From Mycobacterium sp. D16Q14 (GTDB taxonomy: Bacteria > Actinomycetota > Actinomycetes > Mycobacteriales > Mycobacteriaceae): 64,000 nucleotides of DNA. Shown here piece by piece: positions 27,354 to 36,316 of the stretch. The notes under the pieces were generated by a model. That model did no database searches and had not been told where the DNA came from. It saw only the letters and a program-made list of their open reading frames with translations. Every line of letters starts with the position of its first letter. Position 1 is the stretch's first letter. Both the position numbers and the translations under genes were made by a program. Location: NCBI GenBank assembly GCA_002013415.1, contig MAEX01000014.1:88489-152488 (forward strand), in the 5' to 3' direction.

Positions 27354-27728
27354 TCAGCTCGGCAAACGCTCGATCAGCTCACGGATATGTTCGTCGGCCT
27401 GGCCTCGCTCCTTGCGCTCGGTTCGCATTTCCTCGCGCAGGCCACCGATATCGAGAGCCTGTTGATTCTGTTGTGCCTCAATCCTGCTGATGCCCTTGAG
27501 TATCTCGTCGAGATCGACTCGCATGTTGGTGTCGTGATCGTTTTCGGTCTGTTCTCGAATCGCCCCTGTGTCGTCGGCGATTGCGCCGAGTGCCTTGCCG
27601 ACCTTCTTGCGATGAGCGAACGTTGCAGTCCCCCAAGCTGCTGCGACCGATGCCGCAATCGGGGAAATCAGCACCATCGCCAACGCGGCGAATTCCTTGG
27701 GAGAATCGATATCAGTGACGTTGACCAT
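27354..27728 (-). CDS. DUF2746-like membrane protein of the lysis cassette
   Basis: A 124-residue protein with one membrane helix (about 13-38, EFAALAMVLISPIAASVAAA) followed by a coiled-coil tail (EILKGISRIEAQQNQ). Mycobacteriophages often carry such a DUF2746 protein next to the holin. It may be a second holin or a spanin-like helper, which is not proven. It is the last gene of the minus-strand operon. ATG 27728 is used. The frame extends further upstream across the holin gene but without coding character. Confidence 0.78.
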   Translation of the reverse strand: MVNVTDIDSPKEFAALAMVLISPIAASVAAAWGTATFAHRKKVGKALGAIADDTGAIREQTENDHDTNMRVDLDEILKGISRIEAQQNQQALDIGGLREEMRTERKERGQADEHIRELIERLPS

Positions 27729-27742
27729 CTCCCTCAGCAGGC

Positions 27743-28060
27743 TCACCGGCCGCCGCCAGCCACCAGTTTGAACAGACTGGACGGCACAACCGCCTTGGTC
27801 GCGGACGCGGTGCCGGGGTTGCCGCGCTTGATCGACCACAGCGAGAACAGGATCGATACGAAAAGCGTCCCGGCGCCGCAGTCGAGTCCACGCTCCCAGT
27901 CGATCTCCGAGAGCGCCACCGTGCCTTGGCCCGTCGCGACAGCACCGGCCGCACCGAGCAGGTTCGCGCCGACAATGAATCCGCCCGCGAATGTCTTCGC
28001 GGCGCGCTCCCCCGCGTCGACCGCGAACTCCTTGGCCCATGGCGGGATGTTTATCTGCAT
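27743..28060 (-). CDS. Holin
   Basis: A 105-residue protein with an amphipathic N-terminus (PPWAKEFAVDAGERAAKT), two membrane helices (about 24-45 and 62-78) and a basic tail, the usual layout of mycobacteriophage holins beside lysB. It would form the hole that releases or activates Lysin A at the timed end of infection. The sequence gives the topology, and the context gives the name. Confidence 0.75.
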   Translation of the reverse strand: MQINIPPWAKEFAVDAGERAAKTFAGGFIVGANLLGAAGAVATGQGTVALSEIDWERGLDCGAGTLFVSILFSLWSIKRGNPGTASATKAVVPSSLFKLVAGGGR

Positions 28061-28169
28061 GACTGGTCCTCTCGGATGTGGGGTTGTGGATAACCGATTC
28101 GGTGAATTCGGTGGTCTGGCTTACGGTGAGCGGAGTCCCTGCGCGCTCTCCTCGCGCGGGGCCCAATGG

Positions 28170-29315
28170 TCAGGGCAGTGCGTTGACGAGCTGCGCGGCT
28201 TTCTCGACTGCGGTCATGCCGTCGAACACTCGGTGGCCGGGGTCGTTGTACATGTTGTGGTCCTGGCTGATCACGAATTTGAGCAGCTTCTGCAGCGAGA
28301 CAACGATGTTCCCGATGTTGAAGATCATCGCGAGCAGGTTCGGCGTCTGGTTGGTCCCGCTGCCTGTGATCAAGGGCAGCAGCCCGGCGAGCTGGCCGAA
28401 TCCCGCGAGCATCGGATTACCAGTCAATCCCAGTGCGGCACCGCCGAAGCTGGTCAGGTGCCCGAGCTGGCCGACAAAGAGGTTGAACAGGTACATGGCG
28501 AACTCGGGCGTCGCCTCCATGCGAACCAGGATGTCGTAGAACAGCGGCAACAGCCCCGCCGCGTTGGGGTACATGTCCCCCGGCAGCGTGAAGCTGTAGT
28601 ACCGGTTCAGAATCCAGTCCGGCGGGAAGTCCTCGGAGATCCCGTGCCCACCAGGGTTATTGCCGAGCAGCGTCGGGCCCTCGGGCCGGTTGGGGTCGCC
28701 GAACTGAATGACCTTGGCGATTTCGTCGCGCCGGTCTGCCGGCCACCGGTTCAGGAACTCGACAAGACAGCCCGCACCGCCCGAGTAGCCGAACAGCACC
28801 TTCTTGCGGCGGTCCGGGAGCGCGAACTTCCGGCCCTCAGCCACGCCGTCTTCGATCATGTCCAGATAGCTGTGCGTTGGGTCGTTACCGATCATGAACG
28901 CGTTGGTGTTGTATCCGAGACCCTGAATGTCGAACCGCTCGCGGTCCAGCAGTTGCATGGTGTCCCAGCCGAATCCGTTGTCGTATACGCCCCAGGTGCC
29001 GGTCCAGCTGATTGCGTAGTACGGCTTGACCGACGGTGGGACCTCAGTGGCACCAATCAGCAGCATTTGCGTCTTGGTCGCCCAGTCGAACGCCGGACTG
29101 TTCGGGTCGAGATCCGGTCCGGGCTTGTAGCCCTTGACCACCTCGGTATGCCGGTTGTTCTTGAATTGCCGCTGCGCCTCCAAATAGTCGGCGTCGATCA
29201 CGTCACCGGTCGTGCCCTTGAGCTTGGCGCCATAGCTGAACCGCGACAGGTACTTACGTGCGGCCGGGAGCAGAGGGTCGCGCTCGCCGATCTCGTCGGG
29301 CGGGGTCCAGGTCAT
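28170..29315 (-). CDS. lysB: Lysin B, mycolyl-arabinogalactan esterase
   Basis: A 381-residue alpha/beta-hydrolase of the cutinase-like Lysin B family. The nucleophile is Ser178 in FGYSGGAG (G-Y-S-x-G), and the likely catalytic His is in QDHNMYNDPGH near residue 356. LysB cuts the ester between mycolic acids and arabinogalactan to breach the outer membrane. ATG 29315 overlaps the Lysin A stop (ATGA). A helical insertion (about 230-335) precedes the C-terminal His, as in other LysB proteins. Confidence 0.92.
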   Translation of the reverse strand: MTWTPPDEIGERDPLLPAARKYLSRFSYGAKLKGTTGDVIDADYLEAQRQFKNNRHTEVVKGYKPGPDLDPNSPAFDWATKTQMLLIGATEVPPSVKPYYAISWTGTWGVYDNGFGWDTMQLLDRERFDIQGLGYNTNAFMIGNDPTHSYLDMIEDGVAEGRKFALPDRRKKVLFGYSGGAGCLVEFLNRWPADRRDEIAKVIQFGDPNRPEGPTLLGNNPGGHGISEDFPPDWILNRYYSFTLPGDMYPNAAGLLPLFYDILVRMEATPEFAMYLFNLFVGQLGHLTSFGGAALGLTGNPMLAGFGQLAGLLPLITGSGTNQTPNLLAMIFNIGNIVVSLQKLLKFVISQDHNMYNDPGHRVFDGMTAVEKAAQLVNALP

Positions 29316-30514
29316 GATGCGTCCTTTCCGATGGGGGCGAAACCTTCGATACCGAGGCTCTTGCCGATGACGGCCAGCGCGTTGACGACCGTCCGGCCGC
29401 CTAGCTGCGTCCATTCGATGCGCAGCTGGTCCCAGATCTCGCGCGGGTAGTCCGGCGGCGTAACGGGCGGGGGAACCACCGGTGGCGTGGTGTTGGCGCC
29501 GCTGTACTTGGCGACGGCAGCGCTGAATACGTCCCACGGGAAGTTGGGGCCAACGTCAGTGTGGTTATTGCCGTCTCTGAGGAACTTGGTGCAGTAGTTA
29601 TGATCCGCCGCACCTGGGGGGGCGCTGTAGTTCGGAGCGATCACCCGCGCCTTCAACTTCGGATACTTGGCGCAATCCTGAACAAACAGGTACGCCGCCG
29701 CTTCGATGGTGCCGCGTTCGTTGTCCAGCCATTCTTGGCGAGTCCAATCGGAACGGCTGCCCGCGATGCAGAAGTTGATTGATCGGCTATTGGAGTTCCC
29801 GACCGCCCAGCACGCCTCATCGGTGTCGACACAGTCAACAACCGTGGTGCCACCGTCGTTGGCCATGCTGCCCGTGTAGTGGTAGGAGACCGGGTTGGCG
29901 CTCCCCTTCGTAGATTCCAGGAAGTTTCGCAACTCAAGCGCGGCGTCATTGCGGTTGTCGCTCCCCTTCGGCGGCTCCTGTGTGTGGAGCAGCCAGAGGT
30001 CAACATCCGCAACATTGCGGTCACTTGAGTTGCCCGACAGGAAGAATGGAAATTCGTTGAAGTCAGGGCGATTCGAGTCAGGCACGGTGGTCCCTCCAGT
30101 CTTGGGCCAGTACTTGTCGAGATACGGGGTGACGGTCGCGATGCGAGACTTGATTTCGGTGAGGTATGCCTTGCGGCCGTGCTCGTACCAGTACTGCGCG
30201 CTGGGCCAGTTCGGGCGCTGCTGCATCCACGCGATGTTGAGCCAGATATCGCTACTAGCACCGGGCTTGCGGCGCCACGTATCGAGCTTGTCGAAGAACG
30301 CTTTGACCTGCGCAGCGGCACCATCGAACCGATGAACATAGCTGGCATCCTGTTGCGCGACACCGTAAGTGGTGTGCGTCGGATCCCAGACCTCCTCGTC
30401 CCATTCCGATTCTTGGTAAAGCGTCGACTTCACGGCAAGGCACTCATCGTGGGTGTAGCCGCGTCGCCTGGCCTCGCCAACGATGAGTTGAGCCACTTCA
30501 TCTTCAGTGGTCAC
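29312..30514 (-). CDS. lysA: Lysin A, peptidoglycan hydrolase with amidase domain
   Basis: A 400-residue modular endolysin. Residues 1-115 resemble the N-terminal peptidase/lysozyme-like modules of mycobacteriophage LysA (KSTLYQESEWDEEVWDPTHT). Residues about 165-345 are an amidase_2 domain with zinc ligands in VSYHYTG and HNYCTKF, and HTDVGPNFPWD at the end. A Pro-rich linker (PPVVPPPVTPP) leads to a C-terminal ~45-residue element, perhaps wall-binding. GTG 30514 overlaps the upstream stop. Confidence 0.92.
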   Translation of the reverse strand: MTTEDEVAQLIVGEARRRGYTHDECLAVKSTLYQESEWDEEVWDPTHTTYGVAQQDASYVHRFDGAAAQVKAFFDKLDTWRRKPGASSDIWLNIAWMQQRPNWPSAQYWYEHGRKAYLTEIKSRIATVTPYLDKYWPKTGGTTVPDSNRPDFNEFPFFLSGNSSDRNVADVDLWLLHTQEPPKGSDNRNDAALELRNFLESTKGSANPVSYHYTGSMANDGGTTVVDCVDTDEACWAVGNSNSRSINFCIAGSRSDWTRQEWLDNERGTIEAAAYLFVQDCAKYPKLKARVIAPNYSAPPGAADHNYCTKFLRDGNNHTDVGPNFPWDVFSAAVAKYSGANTTPPVVPPPVTPPDYPREIWDQLRIEWTQLGGRTVVNALAVIGKSLGIEGFAPIGKDAS

Positions 30515-30810
30515 TTGCGGCCCTTGAGGATGTCGCCAATCAATGATCCCGGAAGGTTGGCCAGGGACGCCAGGCTGTCGAGCAGCGGGAACCGCCTCGC
30601 CATCCGGCCAACTAGACCGTCGAACAGCTTGTCGTCGAGGCTGCCCGGGATCTGGTCTGTGAGGCGATCGATAGCGCCGTCGAGGCGCTCGACGAGGCGG
30701 GCCTCGATCCGGTCCAGGATCGCCGCGAGACGCTTGTCTACGGCCGCCGCGACCTTGTCCGCAATCAGATTGAACAGCTGATCACGCCAGCTGACACTAG
30801 GTTTCATCAT
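30511..30810 (-). CDS. Small helical protein upstream of lysA
   Basis: 99 residues, with a long amphipathic helix of heptad type (VDKRLAAILDRIEARLVERL) and a C-terminal hydrophobic LASLANLPGSLIGDIL stretch. ATG 30810 overlaps the previous gene's stop, with AAGGGA upstream. Similar small coiled proteins sit beside lysin genes in other actinophages. The function is unknown. Confidence 0.7.
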   Translation of the reverse strand: MMKPSVSWRDQLFNLIADKVAAAVDKRLAAILDRIEARLVERLDGAIDRLTDQIPGSLDDKLFDGLVGRMARRFPLLDSLASLANLPGSLIGDILKGRK

Positions 30811-30950
30811 CCGTGCTTTCCCTTCTCGATACGTGGGTCGAACTTGTCCATGCGGTCGCTTACGTAATGCGATGCCCACCAACCAATTCGGAATGAGACA
30901 ACCGCGAGCGCGAGGTAGAACGCGCCGTACCTGGACAGTTGCGCGATCAT
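30807..30950 (-). CDS. 47-residue single-span membrane protein
   Basis: A small protein with one hydrophobic segment (YGAFYLALAVVSFRIGWWA) and a charged tail ending DKFDPRIEKGKHG. Its stop overlaps the start of the next gene. It lies in the lysis region and could regulate holin timing, as small membrane proteins in such cassettes do. That is inference. The frame runs on upstream but lacks coding bias there. Confidence 0.6.
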   Translation of the reverse strand: MIAQLSRYGAFYLALAVVSFRIGWWASHYVSDRMDKFDPRIEKGKHG

Positions 30951-31028
30951 CGTGCGTTCCGCGAGAATGGGAATCCGGCGGTTGTGATGGCGATGCTGCT
31001 CCGCCCTACCAAAACGCGAAACTCGCCA

Positions 31029-31064
31029 GGGTGGCGCTTTCGGGTCGACACGGAGGCGCCACCC
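31029..31064. terminator. 9-bp inverted repeat between the tail and lysis genes
   Basis: GGGTGGCGC (31029-31037) pairs perfectly with GCGCCACCC (31056-31064) around 18 bases. It lies in the 151-base gap between the last tail gene and the small membrane protein on the minus strand. It could be a partial terminator or a processing site separating tail and lysis expression. There is no T-run. Confidence 0.4.
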
Positions 31065-31101
31065 GTCATCCCTCGGCTTTGTAGCCACCGCGCAGGCATC
31101 G

Positions 31102-31464
31102 CTACACACCCCAGAACTTGAAAATCGGTGTGACATCAACCTGTAGAGGTTGCGATCCGTCGTTAACGGTGAGGGACACCGGCAGCACTTCTGTGCGCAG
31201 CAGGGTTGCGCCGTTGAATACGCCGTACCGGTTGATCACCGTGCCGTTGGCCACGGTGGACGCGGGGATCGAGATCGTGACCAAGGAGCCGGTGGACGAT
31301 GCCTTGTCGGTGCTGGATTCGGTGACATCGACCGGGGTGGCCCAAGTCGTGTCCGCGTAGACAGTGCCAACACGCGTGGCGCCTGCGTACAGCCCAATTC
31401 GGTTGCCGAGTCCGGTGATTGCGGCGCAGCATGCGCGGCGGTGAGCCGCCTGGTATTCGGACAT
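31102..31464 (-). CDS. Small tail-associated protein
   Basis: A 120-residue protein, beta-rich after residue 20 (GNRIGLYAGATRVG, then SGSLVTISIP-type strands and RTEVLPVSLTVNDG). It resembles small phage tail or fibre accessory proteins encoded at the end of minor-tail blocks. No catalytic motif. Naming rests on position. Confidence 0.6.
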   Translation of the reverse strand: MSEYQAAHRRACCAAITGLGNRIGLYAGATRVGTVYADTTWATPVDVTESSTDKASSTGSLVTISIPASTVANGTVINRYGVFNGATLLRTEVLPVSLTVNDGSQPLQVDVTPIFKFWGV

Positions 31465-31482
31465 GTGAGACCTCTCTGTCGG

Positions 31483-31938
31483 TTATGGGGTTTCCCAGTT
31501 GGTCCAACCGGTGACGCGCGGGGTGTATCCGAGGACGACGTTGCGTGGTGATTCGGTTGTCCACGGGTAGTCCTTGTATGGGCCGATCACGGATTTGAGG
31601 TAACTGCATCCGGGTTCGCCCTCGATCATCAATCCGCCGAAGGGCTGGTATTCGCCTGTAATGACGTAGGTTTCGTTGACCTGAAACCAGAGGTAGTCAT
31701 CGATGTTGACCGGCAGGCTGTCGTCGTCGAAATCCCAGATGGTGCCGTTCAACTTGGGTACGTACTGCAGAAGGCATTCGCCGACGTTCTGGTCATGCGG
31801 GGCCGCGTCCAGGTAGTAGTTCCCATTGACCAACCCGATTGGGCCGTCGTTCATGTAGATGTCGAAATACGAAGACTCACGAATGCTGAAGAAGTGGATA
31901 CGGAACGAAAGTTCCTCAATTTCATTGGGGGTCAACAT
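31483..31938 (-). CDS. Hypothetical tail-region protein
   Basis: 151 residues, acidic and rich in aromatic residues (SYFDIYMNDGPIG, YPWTTESPRNVVLGYTP), with no membrane segment. It lies between the glycine-rich minor tail gene and the small tail protein, so a virion tip role is likely. No recognised family. Confidence 0.6.
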   Translation of the reverse strand: MLTPNEIEELSFRIHFFSIRESSYFDIYMNDGPIGLVNGNYYLDAAPHDQNVGECLLQYVPKLNGTIWDFDDDSLPVNIDDYLWFQVNETYVITGEYQPFGGLMIEGEPGCSYLKSVIGPYKDYPWTTESPRNVVLGYTPRVTGWTNWETP

Positions 31939-31959
31939 TTCCTGCCGTTCTATCGCGAG

Positions 31960-33015
31960 CTACTGGTAGGCGCGGCACCATGCGCCGCCAGCGCCACCGA
32001 CACCGCCGGGGCCGCCGAAGTTGGCGCCGCCCGCACCTGCTCCGCCGGGCGCATTGCCGGTGCCGCCGTCGGAGGTCTGCGTGCCGCCGCCGGGGTAGGT
32101 CACGCCGTTGTAGATCCGATTGCCTGGTCCGGGGCCGTCGTTGGCGTTGATGCCGGTGGGATGTTGCGGGCCCCCGGCTCCGCCTGCGGCCGAGAGTCCG
32201 GCCCATCCGGCGCCGATGACGGTCGTTGCAGCTCCCGCGCCTCCGGCCGTTCCGGAGAATCCGCCACTACCCTTGGCGCCGCCTGCACCGACAACGAACG
32301 TCAGGACTGTTGTCGTCCAAGGGATATGGACGCCGCGCTCCAAGGTGACAGTGGCCCATGTGCCTGCGCTGCCAGGAAAGCCGCCGAGTAGGTAGAACGT
32401 GCCCGAGCTCGCGCCGCCGCCGCCTGCGCCGACCAGTGCGAGATCGAGGTACCGACTCCACACCGGGATGGGGCAGACGGTGGTGCCGACTGCGGTAATG
32501 GGGGTCAGCACGGCGGCTTGCGGGGTGAATCGCGCTGTGGCGGTGTCGGCCCCGACGCCGTTGATGGCGCTGCCTGGCAGCCAAATACGGGGCAGCAGCG
32601 CCGTGCCCGTAGCCGTGGCGGCGTCGATGGCCGTCAACCGGGGCCGCATCAGCGCCAGCTCGGCGGCGATGGCGGCATCGATGGCGCGCACACCGGGACG
32701 GGCCGAGTCCGCGCCCACCCCAGCATCCCGAACGGTCAGCCGTGGACGCACAACGGCTGGGTTGGCGCCGAGACCGGCATCCGTCGCTGCTACTCGTAGT
32801 GCTGCGCGCGCGAGATCCGCACCGACACTGCGGTCGATACCCGGTTGCGCCAATCGCAACACGCGCGCGAGATCCCCACCGACAGCCGAGTCAGTGACGG
32901 TCAGGCGAGGTATCCAGACCCACTTGCCGTTTGATGTTGGAGGCGGTGCATCCGGGTTCGTCGACCACTTGCCCGACTGCTGCGATGGCGCGGTCGGGTT
33001 GGGAGACCAGGGCAT
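31960..33015 (-). CDS. Minor tail protein with internal repeats and glycine-rich domain
   Basis: A 351-residue protein. Residues about 35-165 hold imperfect repeats of about 20 residues with the pattern D-x-A/V-G-A/G-D-x-A-R (for example TVRDAGVGADSARPGVRAID). The C-terminal half (about 190-350) is a glycine-rich domain (LVGAGGGGASSG, GGAKGSGGFSGTAGGAGA) of the kind in phage adhesins. ATG 33015 overlaps the stop of the larger glycine-rich tail protein upstream. Probably a receptor-binding or adhesion component. Confidence 0.7.
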   Translation of the reverse strand: MPWSPNPTAPSQQSGKWSTNPDAPPPTSNGKWVWIPRLTVTDSAVGGDLARVLRLAQPGIDRSVGADLARAALRVAATDAGLGANPAVVRPRLTVRDAGVGADSARPGVRAIDAAIAAELALMRPRLTAIDAATATGTALLPRIWLPGSAINGVGADTATARFTPQAAVLTPITAVGTTVCPIPVWSRYLDLALVGAGGGGASSGTFYLLGGFPGSAGTWATVTLERGVHIPWTTTVLTFVVGAGGAKGSGGFSGTAGGAGAATTVIGAGWAGLSAAGGAGGPQHPTGINANDGPGPGNRIYNGVTYPGGGTQTSDGGTGNAPGGAGAGGANFGGPGGVGGAGGAWCRAYQ

Positions 33016-35474
33016 CAGACCGCCTTGATAGCGCCGTACCCCGCTGCACCCCAGCCGCCCGTACCGGCGCTGCCGCCGGTACCACCGCCACCGCCTCCGC
33101 CGCCACCACCCGGCCCGTTACCGGGGGCACCGTTGACGGCACCTACCGAGGGGCTGGCAGCGGTGTTCGGACCGCCCTTGAACAGGCGAGCGGAGAACCC
33201 GACATCGCCGGGGCCGTAGCCCACCGAGTCGCGGTTGTAAAAGCTGCCGTAGGCCAGGCGCCCCAGTCGGCCGCCCACGCACCGCAGCAACTCGCTGTTG
33301 TCGGTTCCGTTGCGGAACACGATGTCGTGACCAATCTTGCCGTCGGTCTCCTTGGTCCCCGGCTCGCCACCGATGCCAGCGGGTGAACCCACGCGCTCGG
33401 ACTGCACCGTGATCTGAGTGACGGCAGCGCTGATGTCCACACCGCGCTCCAGCCGCAACCTGTTCCAGGAACCGCCGCCGCCGCCCTCGCCGGGCTTGTT
33501 CCAGCCGCCGTCACCGCCGCCACCTCCACCACCGCCACCGCAGCCCACGAGGTACAGAACAGTGCTGGTAGCCGGGATGTCGTACGTGGCAAGGGGCAGA
33601 TTCGACCCGGTAGAGGAGTACTCCGTCCACTGAGCTGCCAAGTTGGTCGATTCACCGAGGGCACCCCACACCGGCGTGAACTCCACGTGCCCGCCAACCA
33701 GGGTGGGCAGGGACGTGTAGCCGGTGCCACCGTCCTGGGCAAAGAACAGTGGGATGTTCTGCACGACTTCCAGCACGGTTGGCATTCCCGGCGTGGTGTA
33801 CAGGCCCTGCGGGTTTCCGTTCTGCAATACACCGATAAATACGGTTTGGCCCCTGGCCACCGTCAACCCCGGCGACGGAATTGTCAGGGCCTGCACCCGG
33901 CTGGTGCTGGCCAGCAGTGACTTGACGTTGCCGAGATCGACTACCTTCTCTATTTGCAACGACGCGTTAATGCGGTACACGCCCACAAAGCACTGCGTCA
34001 TGCCGTTGCCGGTGACGGCGAATTTAACCGTTCGATATGTGCGCTCGACGCCCGGCGTAATGGGTATAAACACCAGCTTCTGGTTGGCGGGTACGAATGT
34101 CGACTGTGCATTGATAATGGGGAACGACACATCGTCATTGATGCCCGTGGACATCCAGCGAGGGGTGAGTCGTGGCAGGTTCACGACATCGGAGGCGTAC
34201 ACCGCTGCGGCATAGGCGTCGTCGGCCTTTTGCTTTAGCGCAGCGGTCGCGATGGATACATCGACAGGGCCCCTGCCAGTAGATCCGTCCCCAAATACCG
34301 CATTCCAGAGGTTGTTCCACGTGTCCTTGAGATCTTCCCCGATATCGGCGCTGCCGATCGGGCTGTGCACCTTGGCCGGGGGCAGCTTGGGAATATTGCC
34401 CAACCCGAGTAGCCCGATGATCTCCTCGGCCGTGATCTTGCCGTCGGCGGTGATCGCGGCGAACCGCTGCTCAAACTCGGCGATGCCCGAATTTGTCTGC
34501 CCGCCTATGGTGTCGAAGAATGAGCGCCACTTACCCAGCAGCGGGCCCAGATTCGACATCACCGATGTGACATTCGAGAAGTGCACCCGGCCAGCGGTCG
34601 CCCCCTCGGTCACTACCAGGGTTACCGTCGCGGACTTCACCGATCCGTTCGTCGGTACCGACCATGACCCTGAGAGGCTCGCGCGTACCCACGATGAATC
34701 GGCCGCTACCGGCTGAATCTGCTTGATCACCACATCGGGGAGCTTGGTGCCGTCCGGCCCGAATGGCGTGATGCACAACCGGATCGGGTTCGATCCTGCG
34801 GTAGCGGTTACGCCCTGCCACATCGCGGAAGCTGCGATATCGACGGTTTGACCGGCGGCCACGTTGAACGGATCTTTGATGCTGATCGCGTAAAACTGGC
34901 CATTGGCGTTGACGTACAGCGACTTACCCGACAGGTGTCCATTCTGAGCGGCGTCAAAACGCCAGTACGGGTTATCCTCCACCATCTTGGGATCGGTGAA
35001 TCCGCCCGCGCCACCCAGGAGATCGTGAGCTACGTCGGCAACCCAGGAGGCGGGTATGACCCCCTTGAGGAACTGGCCCGCCACCTTGGCGATGGCGGTG
35101 AGGATTGATTCCGGGTGCGCGAGATCGATACCCGACAGCGCATTGCGGATGCCCAGGGCCCAGGTGCCGAGGTCTGATTCGTCGCCGTCCTCGATGCCGG
35201 TCAGTAGCTCGATCAGATCGCCAAGTCCGGGCTTGTCTTTCGCCCACTCGTGCAGTTGATCGAACGAACTTATTCCGGGGATCAGCGATCCCACGACGGC
35301 AAGCACGACGCGGCCGATGAACTGCTCGACGAATTGCTTGCCGAACTCCTGCAGCTGCTGCGGCGTGAATGGCCGGGTCAGCTCATCGTTGCGCTTCTGA
35401 TGGACATCAGCAGAAGGGATCTCGATCGCCCAGTCCGGCGGCACCGCAGGCACCTCTGATGTCACAGCGGCCAC
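33015..35474 (-). CDS. Large minor tail protein (putative adhesin) with C-terminal glycine-rich domain
   Basis: An 819-residue protein. The N-terminus contains PQQLQEFGKQFVEQFIGRVV, as seen in mycobacteriophage minor tail proteins. A carbohydrate-binding-like beta domain lies at about 165-300 (starting near PYWRFDAAQNG), and a second beta domain near 430-620. A glycine-rich tail starts about residue 640 with YLVGCGGGGGG. The last ~180 residues are homologous in style to the next gene's glycine-rich domain, so two adhesin-type tips may be present. Likely exposed at the tail tip. Confidence 0.8.
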   Translation of the reverse strand: MAAVTSEVPAVPPDWAIEIPSADVHQKRNDELTRPFTPQQLQEFGKQFVEQFIGRVVLAVVGSLIPGISSFDQLHEWAKDKPGLGDLIELLTGIEDGDESDLGTWALGIRNALSGIDLAHPESILTAIAKVAGQFLKGVIPASWVADVAHDLLGGAGGFTDPKMVEDNPYWRFDAAQNGHLSGKSLYVNANGQFYAISIKDPFNVAAGQTVDIAASAMWQGVTATAGSNPIRLCITPFGPDGTKLPDVVIKQIQPVAADSSWVRASLSGSWSVPTNGSVKSATVTLVVTEGATAGRVHFSNVTSVMSNLGPLLGKWRSFFDTIGGQTNSGIAEFEQRFAAITADGKITAEEIIGLLGLGNIPKLPPAKVHSPIGSADIGEDLKDTWNNLWNAVFGDGSTGRGPVDVSIATAALKQKADDAYAAAVYASDVVNLPRLTPRWMSTGINDDVSFPIINAQSTFVPANQKLVFIPITPGVERTYRTVKFAVTGNGMTQCFVGVYRINASLQIEKVVDLGNVKSLLASTSRVQALTIPSPGLTVARGQTVFIGVLQNGNPQGLYTTPGMPTVLEVVQNIPLFFAQDGGTGYTSLPTLVGGHVEFTPVWGALGESTNLAAQWTEYSSTGSNLPLATYDIPATSTVLYLVGCGGGGGGGGGDGGWNKPGEGGGGGSWNRLRLERGVDISAAVTQITVQSERVGSPAGIGGEPGTKETDGKIGHDIVFRNGTDNSELLRCVGGRLGRLAYGSFYNRDSVGYGPGDVGFSARLFKGGPNTAASPSVGAVNGAPGNGPGGGGGGGGGGTGGSAGTGGWGAAGYGAIKAV

Positions 35475-36301
35475 GCCTCGATGGAGAACTGCGCCATGGC
35501 GGCGGGGGCGGTGTAGGTGCTGGTGCCCGCCTGGCGCTCACACCGGACGTGCACCGTCGCAGAAGATCCGGCCGCGATGGTGTCGTAGCTATCTGCCTCG
35601 GTGCCGGACTGAATAGGCTTGCCCGGCGCGAACATCAGCCTCTCGGTCTGCGTGATGCCGATGCAGCGGCCGACGATGTTGCCGTTGGCCTCGCCGTTGA
35701 GACGTGCCAACAGATTGACACGCACGTCTGGCGCCTCACCGGTCACCACGGCGAACCCCTGCGCCCGGATGCGGCGCGCCCATGGCCGTGGCGGAATGTT
35801 GATTGGCGCCATCGTGCCGTTGGGGTTACCCGTGCCGACGTTGGTGATCGTTCCGGGGTAGAACACCTCGGGGATCTTCTGCGGGACGAGCTCAAACCCG
35901 TTGAGGCCCGGCTTTACGGCGGGGATCCACCCAGCCTTCGGCAATGTCGATAGGTCGAGGGGATTCCACACCATAGTGCCGTCATTACCCTTGCCGCCCT
36001 TATGAATCGCCAGGCTGAGCTTCCACTTCCCTGGCGTGGTATCCGTGGGGGGCGTGATGAGCGTGAATGACGCGGAGTCTGGAGTGGTGTCGCCGGGCTC
36101 CAGTGGGGTAAAGGCAACCTCGGTGTCAAGCTCGGCATGCTTGCCGGGAGGGCCTTGTTCGACGCCTGAGACACCTCCCATGATCCCGCCGTCTTCACGC
36201 AGCAGGACGAACGAGACGCCGGTGCCATCGACGGGGACAAGGTTGATGCCTTGCCCCTGGTAGTACCGCGCACCATTGAAAGTGACTATCGGCCATGCCA
36301 T
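35462..36301 (-). CDS. Minor tail protein
   Basis: A 279-residue protein rich in beta strands. It begins VTFNGARYYQGQGINLVPVD and ends with a beta domain (IPPRPWARRIRAQGFAVVTG to ATVHVRCERQAG). Its stop overlaps the 819-residue gene. By position between the Gp37-like protein and the adhesin it belongs to the tail tip. No enzyme signature. Confidence 0.72.
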   Translation of the reverse strand: MAWPIVTFNGARYYQGQGINLVPVDGTGVSFVLLREDGGIMGGVSGVEQGPPGKHAELDTEVAFTPLEPGDTTPDSASFTLITPPTDTTPGKWKLSLAIHKGGKGNDGTMVWNPLDLSTLPKAGWIPAVKPGLNGFELVPQKIPEVFYPGTITNVGTGNPNGTMAPINIPPRPWARRIRAQGFAVVTGEAPDVRVNLLARLNGEANGNIVGRCIGITQTERLMFAPGKPIQSGTEADSYDTIAAGSSATVHVRCERQAGTSTYTAPAAMAQFSIEAWPL

Positions 36302-36316
36302 ATGAATTACCTCCGG

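Noticed and set aside
27387..29450. 687-codon plus-strand frame across the lysis genes
   Set aside because: It is antisense to DUF2746, holin and Lysin B, all of which have motifs and proper starts on the minus strand.
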